Part shown: positions 30,824-40,235 of the stretch, in pieces
Position numbering within the stretch: the stretch's first letter is position 1
Layout: each line of letters opens with the position of its first letter
Origin: Ixodes scapularis
Lineage: Eukaryota; Arthropoda; Arachnida; Ixodida; Ixodidae
Direction of reading: 5' to 3'
Length of the DNA: 64,000 bases
Assembly: GCF_016920785.2 (NCBI RefSeq)
Contig: NW_024609835.1
Location: 177,751,109-177,815,108, forward strand
Program-made: the position numbers and the translations under genes
The notes under the pieces: generated by a model
What the model was told of the DNA's origin: nothing
Seen by the model: only the letters and a program-made list of their open reading frames with translations
Database searches by the model: none

Positions 30824-33800
30824 CTAAATAATAATAATAATAATACATTTATTCACACATGTAGAATCAACAATGGAATTACGGGTCCGGTCAAAGCCAG
30901 CATGGGCTTGTGGGACCAGGCCCTGCAGTAAAAGAATTCGGAAGTGCACATTGTCACGAGGAAGAGAAAAGAAAAAAGACAGTTGCACGAGACAGTGGCA
31001 GTGGCACAAGACAAAACAGAGGCACGAGATAAAAGGCATAGTTTCATGAATCCAAACCATCACATGTTGTAGGCTGAGTACTATGCACACGATGCGTTGA
31101 CCCCGTTGTCTGAAGGATTGTAGCTCGAAGTGATCGAACGACGAGGGATCACTGACACTCGTGGACACGAAAGCTTGCACATACCGTAGATTGTAACTGT
31201 GTCGCTGTTAAGGTGGCATCGCACACACACACCAAAGTACCGAAGTAAAGTGAAAGAAAAAACAACCATGAGCACATGGAGACTATTGTCTATGTCCTTG
31301 ATGGGTGCAGGCCTGTGTCAGACGTCTATTTTTGGTATTGATAGCCATCATAAAAGACAACATAGTACAAGGTGCCAGTGCATATCTGAAATTAGGGTTG
31401 TATTGGATGCGCGCTGGCCAAGAAGTATGGGGTCAAAATTTGATACCAATTCCGCGTGCTTTATATCATTGCATCGATACGGCAGAATACATCTTTCTCA
31501 AGCTTTTCGTCAATGTTTTGTTGGAAGTAATTTCCAAAACCGACTCAGGGATGCTATTGAAGACATTAGGCACATAGAATATACGCAAACTTTCACCATA
31601 ATGGGTCCTTACATGAGGAATTTGGAAACGAAGATAATTTCTTAGGTCACGAGATGGTAAGGATGGTATAATAAACTCACTGTCCCAAAAATGTCTTCGT
31701 ATTACAGTCTGAAGGAACAGGGAGTGAAACGTAGGCAATTCCAAGAACGAGAAAAGGTTGACATTTTTTGAACATTCTGTGTTGTATGCAATGCTCTTTA
31801 GAGTATTTCGTAGAATTCTGTCAATTCTTGACTGCCATAGAAGGGGGCAATTAAAAAAAATAGTGATGCCATACCTCAGGACACTGTAGGTAAGAGCATG
31901 CATTATACATTTTCTTATAGTTAGCGGCATGTATGCCTTAATATGGTACATCATACAAGCGACTGTTCTCAGCCGTTGACATAGGTATGACATGTGGGTG
32001 TTCCAAGATAGGTCGCAATCGAAGTGAATGCCCAGGTACTTAATCGTGTTAACATAATGAACAGGCTCGCAGGTAGAACATGAGCAGCATGAGTTATGAA
32101 GAAAGAGTGGGGCGGTTAAACTCACGCTTTTTAAAGGGTTGCGGAAACAAATAAGCTTTGTTTTGGTAGTATTTACTCGAAGTTTGTTTGCCTGGAACCA
32201 GTCCATTACCTTATTGGCAACTACTTGCAGCATGTTAACCGCATGGTGATATGAAATATGTTGAGACAATAAAACTGTGTCATCTGCATATTGTAGTATC
32301 ACACAGTTCGTCGTAACGGATGACATATCATTCACGTAGATGTTAAAAAATAAAGGAGAAAGAATTGAACCCTGCGGGACAACAGATGTTAAAGAAACTT
32401 GAGAGCTGTGGAAATTATCTATTGACACAATCTGAGAGCGATTAGACAAGTAATTCTCCAAAATGGCATGAAAGGGACCACGAAAGCCGATCCTATACAA
32501 CTTGTCCAACAGAAGCTTGTGATTCACAGTGTCAAAAGCCTTAGCAACGTCGATGAAAAGAGCACATGCGTACATATTTTTGTCAAAAGTTGAGTGTAGT
32601 ATGTCCGAAAAATGTTCAAGTAGGTTAGTAGTACCTCGACCAGATATAAATCCGTATTGATTTGGTGTGAATATTGCGTGTTTTTCAAGGAAACTGGACA
32701 TTGCAACAAAAATATGCTTCTCTAATATCTGGGAAATGGATGACAATATTGATATTGGTCGGTACGAGGAGACTTGGTTTGGCGCACCACCTTTAAACAG
32801 AGGCACTACTAAAGCGCTTTTTAATTCATCAGGAATATAGCCCGTTTCCAAAAAGTCATTAATCAAAGTGAGAAGTACATTTTTCAGAGACTCGAAATTT
32901 CGGCATAAGTCGTGTACAGTAATGTCGTCGACACCAGCAGATCTAAATCGCTTGAATCCGAACAGATACGACCGTAATTCGAAATCTGTCAGAGGAGGAA
33001 GAAAGGCAGATTCTTTGTTGAACGGCATTCGCGGTGTGGGAATCCTATCGCTGCTAGACGGTACCGTGGCAGAGTCTGAGAAAAAACGATTGAAAGCGTT
33101 CACAGTTGCTAACATATCAGCTCCAAAATGTTTCCTTAGTGTCTCATAAATGTTATTCTTCAAATGACCTCGAGCCTCATTTATTACAGCCCAGGTTTTT
33201 CTTGAGTCGAATCTGACATCCGAGATCTTTTTTGCGAAGTATGTTCGCTTCGCTGATCGAATAAGTGCAGTGACAAAATTTCTATGAATCTTGCTTTCAA
33301 GTTTGAGAGCAGCATTATTAGGGTAGCGGCGACTCTTCTTCCAAAATTTCTCTTTGAGATCAATGGCGTTAAGAATGTTAGAGTTCAGCCAAGGGAGCTT
33401 AGGGTTGCGTTTTTTGACGTAGACAGTTTTTCTGGCGTTGTTCCGGAAGTGTACAACAACATCGATAAACTTTCTATATAAATTCCCACGGTCTACAGAA
33501 AATAAAAAACCTTCCCAGTCGTAATCTTTCATGAACCGATCAAACATTTTCAGATCAAGTCTCTCCAGACGACACATTCTGTTAACATCAGTTGATTTTC
33601 TAGAAAAGAAAGCAAATTGACAGGCCACAAAATAATGGTCTGCAAGCTTTTGCGAAATGACAGCGGAATGGACAGTACTATCTGACGTTCGACAGTTAAT
33701 ATGGTCGAGGCAGGCTGAAACCAGATTCTTATTAAGCACTTCTTCCCTCGTGGGGCCTTGAATAGTAGAAGTTATCCCCGTCTCACAAAGTACTGACAAA

Positions 33801-33947
33801 TAATCACAAACGATTGACTTAGAAGGGGATAGAGTGTCGATGTTAATGTCCCCTACCAGGCATAAATGTGTTTCCTTAGATAATCGCTCCAAGTTTCTTT
33901 TCAACTCTGCTATAAAGTTGGTGCAACTGAATGAGTGAATGAATGAA

Positions 33948-33950
<3 letters not shown>
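30824..33950 (-). mobile_element. LINE A: non-LTR retrotransposon with long open frame
   Basis: The 3' tail of TAA units (30828-30843) abuts LINE B, so the two lie head to tail. Coding runs 33904-31466. The 5' end is cut at about 33950, within the endonuclease domain, so ORF1 and most of the endonuclease are missing. The 3' untranslated part is 30844-31465, with GTGAATAAATG before the tail. Confidence 0.85.
31466..33904 (-). CDS. LINE A endonuclease (C-terminal end) and reverse transcriptase
   Basis: An 812-codon frame without stops, open past its first listed codon toward the truncated 5' end. The N-terminus is the end of an AP-type endonuclease: LCLVGDINIDTL and TSTIQGPTRE. RT follows: SYRPISILSSISQILEKHIF, FIDVAKAFDTVNHKLLLDKL with the catalytic Asp, VVPQGSILSPLFFNIYVNDM, QYADDTVLL with intact YADD, and KYLGIHFDCDLSWNTHM. 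The C-terminal segment FLELPTFHSLFLQTVI ends near 31466. RT would copy the LINE RNA at a nicked target. The intact frame suggests recent insertion. It looks CR1/L2/I-like; the clade is not settled. Confidence 0.88.
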   Translation of the reverse strand: MKRNLERLSKETHLCLVGDINIDTLSPSKSIVCDYLSVLCETGITSTIQGPTREEVLNKNLVSACLDHINCRTSDSTVHSAVISQKLADHYFVACQFAFFSRKSTDVNRMCRLERLDLKMFDRFMKDYDWEGFLFSVDRGNLYRKFIDVVVHFRNNARKTVYVKKRNPKLPWLNSNILNAIDLKEKFWKKSRRYPNNAALKLESKIHRNFVTALIRSAKRTYFAKKISDVRFDSRKTWAVINEARGHLKNNIYETLRKHFGADMLATVNAFNRFFSDSATVPSSSDRIPTPRMPFNKESAFLPPLTDFELRSYLFGFKRFRSAGVDDITVHDLCRNFESLKNVLLTLINDFLETGYIPDELKSALVVPLFKGGAPNQVSSYRPISILSSISQILEKHIFVAMSSFLEKHAIFTPNQYGFISGRGTTNLLEHFSDILHSTFDKNMYACALFIDVAKAFDTVNHKLLLDKLYRIGFRGPFHAILENYLSNRSQIVSIDNFHSSQVSLTSVVPQGSILSPLFFNIYVNDMSSVTTNCVILQYADDTVLLSQHISYHHAVNMLQVVANKVMDWFQANKLRVNTTKTKLICFRNPLKSVSLTAPLFLHNSCCSCSTCEPVHYVNTIKYLGIHFDCDLSWNTHMSYLCQRLRTVACMMYHIKAYMPLTIRKCIMHALTYSVLRYGITIFFNCPLLWQSRIDRILRNTLKSIAYNTECSKNVNLFSFLELPTFHSLFLQTVIRRHFWDSEFIIPSLPSRDLRNYLRFQIPHVRTHYGESLRIFYVPNVFNSIPESVLEITSNKTLTKSLRKMYSAVSMQ

Positions 33951-34003
<53 letters not shown>

Positions 34004-34124
34004 TATAATAGTTTATTGGAGGACAAAGTAAATACATATTAAATTAAAATCAATATTAGTAATATATTTTATGTTCTGGAGCTTAAGTTCTATAGTTGAT
34101 TGCAAATTTGGGGCCCCTTTTATA
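33951..34124 (-). repeat. TAA tail and short 3' end of a third LINE
   Basis: A GAAT then ATA/TAA microsatellite (about 33932-34002) is followed on the plus strand by TTATAATAGTTTATTGGAGG. On the minus strand this reads as an AATAAA-containing 3' end before a TAA tail, as in LINEs A and B. Only about 120 bp remain. Confidence 0.5.
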
Positions 34125-34268
34125 TGAGTGACGGGTCGAAGTTGTTTTTCAGTCAGTGGTAGTCCATGTCAGGCTCGCAAGAACCCAGTTCCAATGTTCG
34201 CCTTTTTCTTGCACGCGCAAATCCCCTTCCTCTTCACGCTTCGTCCTCGCTTCGCACGAGCCATTACA
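34125..34268 (-). repeat. Element VII 3' LTR, same family as element IV LTR
   Basis: Reads on the minus strand from TGTAATGGCTCGTGCG to about CCCGTCACTCA. It aligns along its length with 63521-63663, sharing GAACCCAGTTCCA, TGTTCGCCTTTTTCTTGCAC and GCGCAA on the plus strand. The minus strand has GGAGGGAGATGG just before it, a plausible polypurine tract. Confidence 0.7.
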
Positions 34269-34328
34269 CCATCTCCCTCCGTCGGAAGAGCTGCCTTTAC
34301 GGAACTTAGTTTATCATCCGCGCGCGTT

Positions 34329-34880
34329 TTAGTCTGAGTAGCGCGCAGGTCGCCTTGAAGCGTCGCGTGGTCGAAGCTCACATCGCAGTATAGGTTGTTG
34401 CGTCATTGCCACCGCGAAGTCGGGGGGTTCCGTTGACGTACCCTCGTCGGGGGACACAAGGACGGCGACCGCAAGTTGCGAGTTGTCTGGATGGTCGCTG
34501 TTGTTTGCTGGGGAAGGATGGAACAGGCCACCACTGTCACGTGCTAGCTCCGCGTTGTCGAGAGGACATTCACTGTCGAGGTCGCCTGCTGGAAGCAGCG
34601 TCTCAGTTACTTCGATGAGAGGCGAATTTTTAGCTGAGTCGACAGGTAAGGAATCGTCCAGTGCGTCGACCGGTGCGGGATTTCCGACTGCGTCGACAAT
34701 CGACATATTCATTGTCATCATACTCAGCGTCGAGGCAATAATTTTTGCCTCCTGTGTCGATGATGTCTGGGTATTGTAGGAGCTCCGGAGAAGGAGTAGC
34801 CACGTCGTTATTCGAAATATTAAAATCCGTACATTGTAAACTTGAAAACACCTCTATAGGTGTAATCGGCAATTTATACA
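34329..34880 (-). pseudogene. Element VII Pol C-terminal tail
   Basis: The minus-strand frame 34721-34329 is acidic and ends LRPRDASRRPARYSD just before the LTR. An R-R-S/P-x-R-Y tail of this kind is usual at the C-terminus of LTR-retrotransposon Pol. The related frame 34881-34630 overlaps it. No catalytic domain is present, so the assignment rests on position and tail. Confidence 0.5.
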
Positions 34881-34949
34881 ATGTCTATAATTCACACCTT
34901 TTTATAAGTGTTGTTACACCTCCTGCGGCAATTTTGTCTCCCGTCTTTA

Positions 34950-35175
34950 TAGAGCCCTACATTTCTCTGTTGTGTCAACTTTTTTAGAAAGCGAAAACAT
35001 ACAGTCTTGGAGAGCACTTGAGCTACACGTGACACTTAATATTCTTCATTATTAGAGAGCGCTTTAACGATACAAGCAACATGCAAAGAGTCCTGCGTCG
35101 CTCAATCGCTCTACAAAATTGCTCGTGTTTGTTTTATATAAAAAAATGGACACAACAGAGAAATGTAGGGTCCTC
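34950..35175. repeat. Inverted repeat pair around about 165 bp
   Basis: CCCTACATTTCTCTGTTGTGTC (about 34956-34977) is matched by GACACAACAGAGAAATGTAGGG (35149-35170). The spacer carries AT-rich sequence. It could be a small foldback element or paired LTR remnants. Confidence 0.65.
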
Positions 35176-35364
35176 AAAAGAAAAGTAACAACTTTCATAG
35201 CATAATACATATACTTCGACTTTTGTATATAAAAATATAAAAACAGTTTCGTTGAGGTGTTTGCTTTGTCAGCCAAGGGAGCCCAGATACTTGGGCGGAA
35301 CCCAAGGTTTTTGGATCCAGCAACTTTTTCACGGTACATTTGTTGCACTGCACAGAAAAGTTAA

Positions 35365-35895
35365 TGGGACCATGAAATGAATTTTATGCTGGAATCAATT
35401 GGGATTTTGCTAATCGCATATTGTTTCGTGCGCCAAAATAAAACTAGTGCACGAGTGTGCAAAGCCTAATGCCTGTTTTTCGGTATGAAACTTTTGAAAA
35501 CGTAGAGGTCTCTTTCGTACCTCCATTTGGTCAAAAGCTGTGTGTCGTTTTACTGTGACGCATCCGCGGAGCCGAAGCACGTCAGCCGAGCCCACCTCAC
35601 GCGTTAGACATGAGCAATGCGAAACTCGGACGTATGCGCTCGTCAACAGTCAATCCGTCGACGAATATTTGAATCCGCGTTCGTGACGATTCTCAAGTAA
35701 TGATAAGCGCTGCGGCAGCACTTATGATCACTTGAGTATGCCAAGTTCCATGGTGCGCTTAAAAAGCACGGTGGAAGCTTGGAGTCGTCGTCTCCGGTGC
35801 CCAAGCACGTGACGACCACGAGATTTCTCATTACGATTTTTAGTTGAGGATTCAAGCTGAGGAGAAAGCAGTTGAAAAATCATTTCATAGTTTCT
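35365..35895. mobile_element. TTAA-flanked MITE, copy 2
   Basis: TTAA at 35361-35364 and 35896-35899 flank ends TGGGACCATGAAATGA and, in reverse, AGAAACTATGAAATGATT. Internal sequence at about 35555-35610 is the reverse complement of copy 1 near 6655-6700. 531 bp, non-coding. Confidence 0.75.
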
Positions 35896-36057
35896 TTAAA
35901 GAGGAAATCACACTCAACAAGCATACTTTAATATTTCGTACCCAAACATCACAGCCAAGCTTTGGTTTCCCAATAAAAAAGACATGTTTATGATTAGTTT
36001 CGCACATTCAACAATAAAAAACCCGCCAAATTTAGAAGATGCACGAATGACACTTAA

Positions 36058-37194
36058 AGGGACAATGAAGGCAATTTCGGAGATCTTTTTGGCGATTGAA
36101 CTGGGTTCCAGGCACGTCTCAGGCCACGTTGCCCAAATTTCAGCCGAAACCGGCGCTTGTGTGCCGCGCAAATCAATTAAACAGTCGCGGTAATAATCGT
36201 ACCGGGATCGACTGGGGCGACGCCCCAAGAGTTGCGCGAAAAGCCAGGAGAAGCGGAGCTCACGTGACCGATGCGGGGCCAAGAAGCGCGACGTCACAAG
36301 AGACGCGTCAGCGATTGGTCGAAACGAGAAACGTGCCCTCGGTCATGTTTTGGTTCGCGATTTTTAGGAATACTGTTCTAATTTCCACTTGAATAACCAT
36401 CAAAAGTATAAATCGGGTCGGAAATGATTACTAAACCGTAAAAAAAGCACCATCATTGTTTTTTCTTTGCTACGCTGGACGCGAAACCGGCAACGAGCAA
36501 CTATGGGCCAACAAAATAAAATTAAAAAAGAACACGGTACTCGAAAGATTTTGGAAAATGGTAGCTGTAGATGGCTGTTCTAACGGTCGACTGAAGACCA
36601 GTATTCGTTCGGGCGACGCTAGTTTTCACGTGTGGGTTGCTGTTCGTGTTCTCTGACGACGAAAAGAGGAAGTCCGCGGAGGAACCGGATCCCGGAACGG
36701 CGGGATCGCTGCTGCTTTCCCTTCGGCATCTGCCCCGCGTCCGTCCTTCGGCATGCGGGCCGCTCGTTGCCGGGTGGGCGGTCTCCGTCGGGTGATGGCA
36801 GAGGCCGCCACACACGTACTCCCGTTCCGTTGGTGTTCGGTCACTGAACGGAAGCTCGAACTCGCTCGCGAGAGCGGCATTCGTCCATGTTGACAGAGTC
36901 GGCGCAACGACCGCGCCACTGCGCTGCTACAACCCGCCGCGGTAACCAGAGTCTCGATCTCCTAAATACTACCGATACCGACTATTCACACTTGACGTCA
37001 CTCCCTACGTCACCTCCGTTTTCGGAGGCCCAGAAACGAGACTGAAGATGGTTCAGTTTTGGTTTCTTTACTTCTTTCGTAGGCACATAAATACGCGTCA
37101 TAAATGTCTACAAAAAATTGGGCGGCATGCTATGTTCCCAAGAAGCATTAAAACACCATTTAGAAAAATAAATAAAATCGTCTTCATTGTCCCT
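36058..37194. mobile_element. TTAA-flanked MITE, copy 3
   Basis: TTAA at 36054-36057 and 37195-37198 flank AGGGACAATGAAGGCAATTT and, in reverse, AGGGACAATGAAGACGATTT. The interior is GC-rich with several overlapping open frames (about 36522-36919) that I regard as composition artefacts. Related to copies 1 and 2 by ends and target. Confidence 0.75.
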
Positions 37195-37269
37195 TTAAAT
37201 GAAATCGACTGATTTATTAGTTCATAAACACGATAAATAAAAAGAAATTGAGAAGGCGGCTATTTCTTC

Positions 37270-37640
37270 TTTGACTCATTATTAGCGCCGAAATGTTTCG
37301 GTGGCGTCTTTTTATGGCTTGCGTTTGTGACGTCATGACCAAGATTTTTCTCGTTGTTGTGTCACGAGTTGTAATCTTGGCCACTTATTATCAGTTGCAA
37401 ACTAATCTCGGTGGTGTGTTTTGAAGAGCACAAGAAAAACTTGGGGCCAACGCATTCTTATAATAACACCACGAAAGCATAAAGGTTGACAGTCTGACAT
37501 TGTTCTTATTTCCGTGCATGAAAGCCAAATCATGCAAAATAAAAACATCATAATCAGCGTTCAGGCAAGCTTTGAATGCCGACCAAAACGACGCTTTTGG
37601 TCGCTCATGTCACCAATAATCCCTCCTGTTTCTTTTTCTT
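37270..37640. repeat. Dispersed repeat, homologous to 58955-59235
   Basis: Shares with 58955-59235, in the same order and strand, ATTAGCGSCGARATGTTT, GGTGGCG, TTGTGACGTCAT, TCTTATTTCCGT, TCAGCGTTC and GACGCTTTTGGTCGC. Coding nature unknown. Confidence 0.6.
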
Positions 37641-39380
37641 CTAGAGACGTTCCCCTCTGCGTCACTTTCAACTTTTTTCCTAACCACAGTCTTGGCTGTT
37701 ACACGAAATGATTAACTATCACAAGCTCGCCTGCGCAATCCTGTCTTTGTTATACCATATCTATTCAATAAAGATGTCCCCTACTTTATCACCATATGCT
37801 GTGAGTAATAATCATCCAACTGGTCTGTTACTGCCGATTCTAGGTGAGCTACCATACAATCGCAACGTAATTCATATGTCTTCTACATACTTCTGTTCTG
37901 CAGTAGCGGTATCTGGGTCGTCTGACAGCACTTCTAACTTCTAGTAGTCATGTCTTTATGCTTCGGGCCCTATAGCCACTTCAGAAAAAAAAGGGGGCTA
38001 TACAACTTACTTAAAGTCGCATGTACAAACGGATGACTCAGATGCCGTTATTGCAAAGCAAAACTTTCTGCAAGACATGTATAATACGTCGGCAGTTATG
38101 GAAACGCCCCTGGAATCAGGGGTAACAGAGGTATTTTTTTTTAAACTTTTGCTACGAGTAAGCAAAGTTGACTCTAGCCTATGGATCTACCTTACATACG
38201 TTATGCCATTCATAATGGAGAAATAGAAAAAAAAATCATAGATCATCAGAAATAAGCAAAATGACAAAAAATCCCCCCCAAGACCCACCGCCTGCAAGAA
38301 AAAAAAAAAAAATGAAGGCTTTAATCTACCCGGTTAGACAACAAAGCTGTGGTATCACCTGCAACAATTGCCCACTGCACTATAGACCATTTTGATGGCA
38401 AACGTCACCAGGTGGTGCTCCAGTCTTTGATGTGCCAGAGAACTGCCGGTTTAAGAAAATAATGAGCAAAGGCCACCTTAACACCGCTGTTTGAAATGTA
38501 GACAACCCGTTTAACCACCGTTTCTCCAGTTGAACGCCAAAAAAATGAAGGAGTGCGAGATCTGTTGAAATGCTTCGAATATTTTTTACCAACTTGCCCT
38601 CGTCAAGATGTTATAATGTAAAATCGAAGGCCCTCGCTTAATCTTGAACTTTGTGGTCCGAGTAGCATTTATGTTTTCTAGCCCTGGTGACATAAACAAG
38701 GTCAACAGGCTTTCAAAGAAAATGCGGCATGAAGTCGCTTGGGACGCAAGCGGCAGTTCAAGTTCGTGAACAGCGAGAGGGTCATACCAAGTGATTAACG
38801 AAATAATAGTAAATTCACTGTACCAAAACTTTTTATATATGACAAACTTCGTACGCCGCCGTTGCCGCGAAAGCTTATGCAACCGCAATCTTTACTGGAA
38901 AACTCGTGCGGGGAGCGCTACGTGCATGTCATCTATCACGTGGTGACACATGTTTTGTGATTTTCTTATTGAAACAAGTGTCAAAACAACATGATATAAG
39001 ATAAGGCGTGCGCGAACGGTGATAAAGCGCCTGCGTAAGTTTTCTCTCAACGGACACAAAAAAAACAAACAAAAAAACTCCCACTTGCGAGTTTAATACA
39101 GCTTCCCTGTGAAACAATTACCCATCGAATAACTCTCAACACAGCTAATGTTAGAGGGAGAACGGCTAACCTGGCAACAACATTTGTGATACGAAATCAC
39201 TGCACTACGAGGCAGAGTGAAAAAGTAACCGCAATTTAGCCCTAAGAAAATCAAATCAGGTGATAGACTGCTGCGCTGCAAATTTGTTTTGCCTTGCCAT
39301 AAGTGGGTGCTGTGCGCGCCGGCCGGGAGACTTGGTGGGAAATGTCACGTGGCCGCCCCTTGCTAGTATGCACCAGGGAG
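37641..39380. other. No gene recognised
   Basis: AT-rich sequence with A-runs (about 38299-38313) and short open frames of unknown meaning. Nothing was supported. Confidence 0.4.
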
Positions 39381-39395
39381 GAGCAGCGTTAGGTT

Positions 39396-40235
39396 ATGCG
39401 ATTTTTGGGCGCAGGAGGCGAAAAACTCGCGGATATTGATCGCTGGATGCTGAAACAGTACGGAGATGCCTGTGTATCGCTTCGGCCTGTGTACGAGTGG
39501 AAGAAAAATTTTCTAAGTGGAGAGTCATGTTTGAAGGACGCACCTCGCTCCGGTCGGGTTCACACTTCAACAACGCCGGACGCAATCTCTGCTGTGGAAT
39601 GGCCCATGCACGGGAACCGGCGTGTCACCATCGATGAGTGGCTGAAGAATGGAATATTACTCACGGTGTGACGCACCATAGTATTAATGATATTTCGCAT
39701 GTAGCGCAAACTATCAGCCAGGTGGGTACGAAAATAATTTAGGTAGGACCTTAAGGAGCGGCCTGTGGATGCCTGTGTGACTTGACTGCGACGCTAAAAG
39801 CCGAGGGAGATGATTTTTTTCGACACATTGCCACCGGTAATTTAATGCTGGGTACACTACGCGCAGCCAGAGACAAAGCGAGAAAGTAAAGAGATACACA
39901 AGGTCCCCAAGGCCGAAGAAGTTCAAGACGGAGCCAATGGTGGGCAAGCTAATGCTCGCGGGTTTTTTGGACCATAAAGGCCTAATAGTTGAACCTTACA
40001 TACCCACGGGACTCACTGTGAATAGTGCATCATACTGCATCCTGCTTGAGAACAACCTGAAGCCTGCAATCAGGTGAGAGTGTCGCGGATCGCTCAGCTC
40101 GGGGGTGTTTCTGTAGCACGACAATGCGCACCCTCACACAGCACGTACGAGAGCGGAAGAAATCAAAAGACTGCGGTTCAAGTATATCCCGCACCCACCA
40201 TACTCGGCAGGAGACTTTAGCTTCGTTATATTAAG
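39396..40235 (+). pseudogene. Tc1/mariner-family transposase fossil
   Basis: The frame at 39396-39671 has the mariner N-terminal helix-turn-helix pattern: DIDRWMLKQYGDACVSLRPV, YEWKKNFLSGE, DAPRSGRVHTSTTPDAISAV and RRVTIDEW. Further on, in shifted frames, come PRPKKFKTEPMVGKLMLAGF, FLDHKGLIVEPYIP with the second catalytic Asp, TVNSASYCILL, a HDNAHPHTA-like block and IPHPPYSAGDF. A DNA transposase would cut and paste the element at TA; several frameshifts and a gap between 39720 and 39840 kill it. Terminal repeats were not found. Confidence 0.8.

Noticed and set aside
36522..36919. Overlapping Arg-rich open frames
   Set aside because: They lie in the GC-rich interior of a TTAA MITE, overlap in several frames and resemble no transposase.
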